IMG/VR virus record: IMGVR_UViG_3300020176_000040
Span: 1 to 36,791 of that record
Reading direction: 5' to 3' (one strand)
From: a virus
Length of the DNA stretch: 36,791 nt
In this document: piece after piece, positions 36,523-36,791 of the stretch
How the letters are laid out: each line of letters opens with the position of its first letter
Position numbering within the stretch: position 1 is the first letter of the stretch
Program-made: the position numbers and the translations under genes
The notes under the pieces: generated by a model
The model's database searches: none
Told to the model about the DNA's origin: nothing
What the model saw: the letters and a program-made list of their open reading frames with translations, nothing else

Positions 36523-36783
36523 TTAGTCTGTAATGATTTCAGATAGCAAGGCGATATATCCCGCGATGTCCTGCAGGCTGTCAAGGTGATGCGGGCTAGC
36601 TTTCAAGCGGGACAGCTTTAAATCCACCATACACATAGCGACTTGAGCGGGCGTGACTTTATGGCCTAACGTGGCGCTCCAGCGGGCCGCTGTATCGCCA
36701 AGATTAGCGCGGGCATCGCCATACACTTCGCCACGCTCGCGCACGATCAAGGCGACCTGGGATAGGAAATCGGCGGCTTTCAT
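36523..36783 (-). CDS. DUF6378-like small phage protein
   Basis: An 86-residue protein, MKAADFLSQVALIVRERGEVYGDA followed by ARWSATLGHKVTPAQVAMCMVDLKLSRL and DSLQDIAGYIALL. RGEVYGD and DLKxSRL...D-x-x-x-D-x-x-GY resemble a widespread phage family (DUF6378) that may be related to MazG-like nucleotide-binding helical proteins. It is complete, with its start 8 bp from the window's right edge; its leftward operon may continue beyond the window. Confidence 0.7.
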   Translation of the reverse strand: MKAADFLSQVALIVRERGEVYGDARANLGDTAARWSATLGHKVTPAQVAMCMVDLKLSRLKASPHHLDSLQDIAGYIALLSEIITD

Positions 36784-36791
36784 ATTGCCGA

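Noticed and set aside
1-36791. tRNA genes, CRISPR arrays and integrase with attachment site
   Set aside because: No cloverleaf-like gene, no spaced direct-repeat array and no tyrosine or serine recombinase motif were seen.

Overview
The window looks like most of the genome of a tailed phage of short-tailed (podovirus) type that infects an alphaproteobacterium. The host guess rests mainly on a phage-borne GcrA homologue, since GcrA is an alphaproteobacterial cell-cycle regulator. The virion genes follow the P22/T7-like order: large terminase, large Gln-rich portal, scaffold, HK97-type coat, P22 gp4-like and gp10-like tail-hub proteins, three big ejection-type proteins and a short fibre. Genes are tightly packed, with many ATGA or TAATG overlaps. 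There is no tRNA, rRNA, CRISPR array or integrase, and no DNA or RNA polymerase in view. Lifestyle cannot be decided: a Cro-like switch region is present, but no integration gene is visible.

Layout. (1) 1-3233, leftward: small accessory genes, including two Cys-rich putative zinc proteins, tiny membrane proteins and a shortened DnaN-like sliding clamp; three of the genes are each followed by a GC-rich hairpin. (2) 3300-4088: a 0.8-kb non-coding, repeat-rich region with several dyads and a sigma70-like rightward promoter, the best candidate here for a control or replication region. (3) 4089-26369, rightward: packaging, head, tail and ejection genes, interrupted at 24584-25195 by an antisense HNH homing endonuclease with its own promoter. 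(4) 26369-28069: lysis cassette (holin-like proteins, nested spanins, GH108 endolysin). (5) 28085-29621: HTH-metallophosphoesterase, a tiny membrane protein and an SprT-like metalloprotease. (6) 29578-34162, leftward: GcrA homologue, RuvC-like resolvase, small paralogues, and a recombination block of Fe-S RecB/Cas4-like nuclease, DUF669-type ssDNA-binding candidate and RecA/Sak4-like ATPase. (7) 34163-34298: divergent switch with a dyad operator. (8) 34299-36452, rightward: Cro-like regulator and primase-helicase. (9) 36523-36783, leftward: a small conserved phage gene.

The standout is inside the terminase large subunit. A complete class-1 intein (Cys1, TxxH block B, C-terminal His-Asn, +1 Cys) interrupts the RNase H nuclease motif. 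A complete HNH endonuclease gene lies wholly inside the intein-coding DNA but in a different (-1) reading frame, with its own Shine-Dalgarno-like sequence. Intein endonucleases normally sit in frame between blocks B and F. Here the same DNA appears to encode the intein linker in one frame and the endonuclease in another, so one stretch carries both the splicing element and the enzyme that could mobilise it.
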